Part shown: positions 62,911 through 64,000 of the stretch, in pieces
How positions within the stretch are numbered: position 1 is the stretch's first letter
Layout of the letters: the number at the start of each line of letters is the position of its first letter
The notes under the pieces: model-generated
The model's input: the letters and a program-made list of their open reading frames with translations, nothing else
What the model was told of the DNA's origin: nothing
The model's database searches: none
Assembly (NCBI RefSeq): GCF_005280585.1
Contig: NZ_SZVO01000006.1
Coordinates: 248,001-312,000, forward strand
Origin: Dyadobacter frigoris
GTDB lineage: Bacteria > Bacteroidota > Bacteroidia > Cytophagales > Spirosomataceae
Length of the DNA stretch: 64,000 nt
Reading direction: 5' to 3'
Program-made: the position numbers and the translations under genes

Positions 62911-63672
62911 TCACCTGGCCAGCTTCCTCACCTCCTCTTTCAATTCCTTCATTTCCTGATGAATATTCTGCAAACTGATATTCGCAGCATTAGTTTCCAT
63001 ATCAAATGTCAGCTTACTGTTCACCTGCCACAATTCTCTTACTTCACTTCGGTCAACAGAAACCGGAGCATATTCAGGATTTAGTGAAATCAAACTGACA
63101 AATGTACTTTTTTCATTTTTCTGTATTTTTTTTACCAGGATACTATCCGCCGTCACAATCACATACATCCGGTTATTTTTCACATCATCCCAACCTTCCA
63201 CCGCTTTGCCCACAATCCATTCATCCGACTGCAAAACCGGCATCATACTATCCCCATCCACCTGAAATCCCCGAAAAGTTGCGTTGCGATATTCGGGAAG
63301 CGGAATACTGAATGCCGGCAGACTTTCAAACCAGCGCGTGTCTCCAAGATTCAACGGATATCCGGCAGCTGCTTTTGCATTCACCATTACAATATTTTCT
63401 TCTCCTGTATTATCCACTGTCACCACTTTTGGATTGATGGCAGCATCTCCTATCCGCAAATATTTCTGTCCGCTTTCTCCAAACAGCCAGAGCGGATTAA
63501 TATTATGCTGCTTTAAAAGCTCTTTAACAACCTGTCCGGGAATGCGCGTCCGTCCTCTTTCGATGTCGGCCGTTGTCATACTTATACCCAATTGCTCGGC
63601 AAATGCAGCTTGCGTCAGGTTCAGCTCTTCCCTTAATTGTTTGAAACGCTTACTTTCCTCTTCGATGGGCAT
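62911..63672 (-). CDS. XRE/S24 self-cleaving-type repressor
   Basis: The 253-residue regulator has an N-terminal Cro/C1-type HTH (residues about 8-60: LREELNLTQAAFAEQLGIS, TADIERGRTRIPG) and a C-terminal S24/LexA-like peptidase domain. The nucleophile is Ser142 in VDGDSMMPV and the general base Lys181 or 182 in ILVKKIQK. An Ala-Gly cleavage site is present in AKAAAGYPL (about 103-104). Such proteins repress DNA-damage genes until RecA-stimulated self-cleavage. It diverges from a Y-family DNA polymerase gene, with three similar palindromes between the two. Confidence 0.9.
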   Translation of the reverse strand: MPIEEESKRFKQLREELNLTQAAFAEQLGISMTTADIERGRTRIPGQVVKELLKQHNINPLWLFGESGQKYLRIGDAAINPKVVTVDNTGEENIVMVNAKAAAGYPLNLGDTRWFESLPAFSIPLPEYRNATFRGFQVDGDSMMPVLQSDEWIVGKAVEGWDDVKNNRMYVIVTADSILVKKIQKNEKSTFVSLISLNPEYAPVSVDRSEVRELWQVNSKLTFDMETNAANISLQNIHQEMKELKEEVRKLAR

Positions 63673-63709
63673 ATGTCTGGTAAACTTGTACTTAAATGAG
63701 TAATCATAT

Positions 63710-63717
63710 CAAAGATA
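63710..63717 (-). promoter_or_regulatory. Candidate -7 element TATCTTTG for the S24 repressor gene
   Basis: TATCTTTG on the minus strand, 38 bases before the ATG at 63672, matches TAnnTTTG. The first palindromic site (63726-63738) would lie in the spacer and -33 area, so binding there would block the repressor's own promoter. Confidence 0.5.
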
Positions 63718-63725
63718 CAATTTTT

Positions 63726-63780
63726 TGGAATTAATCCATTGTTATATCGGGAAATATTCCATAAATTTGGAAATATTCCA
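63726..63780. promoter_or_regulatory. Three palindromic operator-like sites (TGGAA-N3-TTCCA)
   Basis: TGGAATTAATCCA (63726-63738), GGGAAATATTCCA (63749-63761) and TGGAAATATTCCA (63768-63780) share the pattern TGGAA-N3-TTCCA; centres are 23 and 19 bases apart. A lone TTCCA half-site lies at 63795-63799, next to the polymerase start. They occupy most of the divergent region between the repressor and dinB genes, fitting repressor operators. Confidence 0.6.
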
Positions 63781-63806
63781 TTGATAAGTAAAAATTCCAA
63801 GCCACC

Positions 63807-64000
63807 ATGGAGCGAACCATACTACATATGGATCTTGATACATTTTTTGTATCTGTCGAACGTAAAATTGATAATCGTTTAGAGAATAAACCGATTCTCG
63901 TTGGCGGGATTGGTGACCGCGGCGTTGTGGCTGCGTGTAGTTATGAAACACGCCCCTATGGAGTTCATTCGGGTATGCCGATGAAGATGGCGAGAAATCT
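63807..64000 (+). CDS. dinB: DNA polymerase IV (Y family), 5' part, cut by window edge
   Basis: The open frame from ATG 63807 runs 64 codons to the edge. [12 protein letters not shown] carries the metal-binding Asp residues and the aromatic steric gate, followed by KPILVGG and [19 protein letters not shown], all typical of the Y-family palm and finger. It performs error-prone lesion bypass. It diverges from the S24-type repressor gene, with operator-like sites at 63726-63780, so it should be induced by DNA damage. Confidence 0.9.
   Translation, partial: MERTILHMDLDTFFVSVERKIDNRLENKPILVGGIGDRGVVAACSYETRPYGVHSGMPMKMARN

Overview
The window is chromosomal DNA from a member of the Bacteroidota, most likely Cytophagales close to Dyadobacter or Spirosoma. 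This is inferred from the SusC/SusD pairs, the large FG-GAP/UnbV lipoproteins, an oversized NusB, a CxxC-less Mrp, a GSCFA protein, a DUF6934-type protein, -7 promoter elements of the TAnnTTTG type and the near absence of Shine-Dalgarno sequences. No rRNA, tRNA, IS element, phage or CRISPR array was seen.

Left half (about 1-38200): a nutrient-uptake and secreted-protein region. After a truncated ThuA-like gene and a small outer-membrane barrel come three copies of one layout on the minus strand: SusC receptor, SusD lipoprotein, a hairpin terminator, then an FG-GAP/VCBS protein of 1106-1196 residues with an ASPIC/UnbV segment (modules at 1685-9869, 11365-19513 and 27564-36320). The second copy also carries a vanadium-haloperoxidase/PAP2 protein translationally coupled to the VCBS gene. 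A fourth VCBS lipoprotein, with a CxxCH haem motif, diverges from the third module. Between modules 2 and 3 lie alanine dehydrogenase, tsaE, a Tat-exported sugar isomerase-like protein, an IolW-like oxidoreductase, a barrel protein and a 0.7-kb array of 106-bp hairpin repeats.

Middle (38200-50500): housekeeping and carbohydrate genes: a carboxypeptidase-regulatory-like protein, a phospho-sugar mutase, a GH63/MGH1-like glucosidase, an unusual D-Ala-D-Ala-ligase-like ATP-grasp protein, NifU-like and Mrp Fe-S carriers and a GSCFA protein. Then comes a small plus-strand operon: a DUF6934-type protein, two tandem paralogous micro-proteins of 47 and 46 residues, and a GH16 glucanase.

Right (50500-64000): dnaX with an A10 slippage site that should yield a short gamma form; a minus-strand core operon nusB-ytxH-DUF1573-yajC-ybbR-coaE; an ABC exporter; a TonB-dependent receptor with decayed coding sequence upstream; a 2OG-Fe(II) oxygenase; and an XRE/S24 self-cleaving-type repressor diverging from a Y-family DNA polymerase (cut by the window edge) with three similar palindromic sites between them.

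Best candidates for undescribed biology: the DUF6934/micro-protein operon, the recurrent SusCD-UnbV module with its haloperoxidase and cytochrome-like partners, the 106-bp hairpin array, and the S24/dinB operator cluster.
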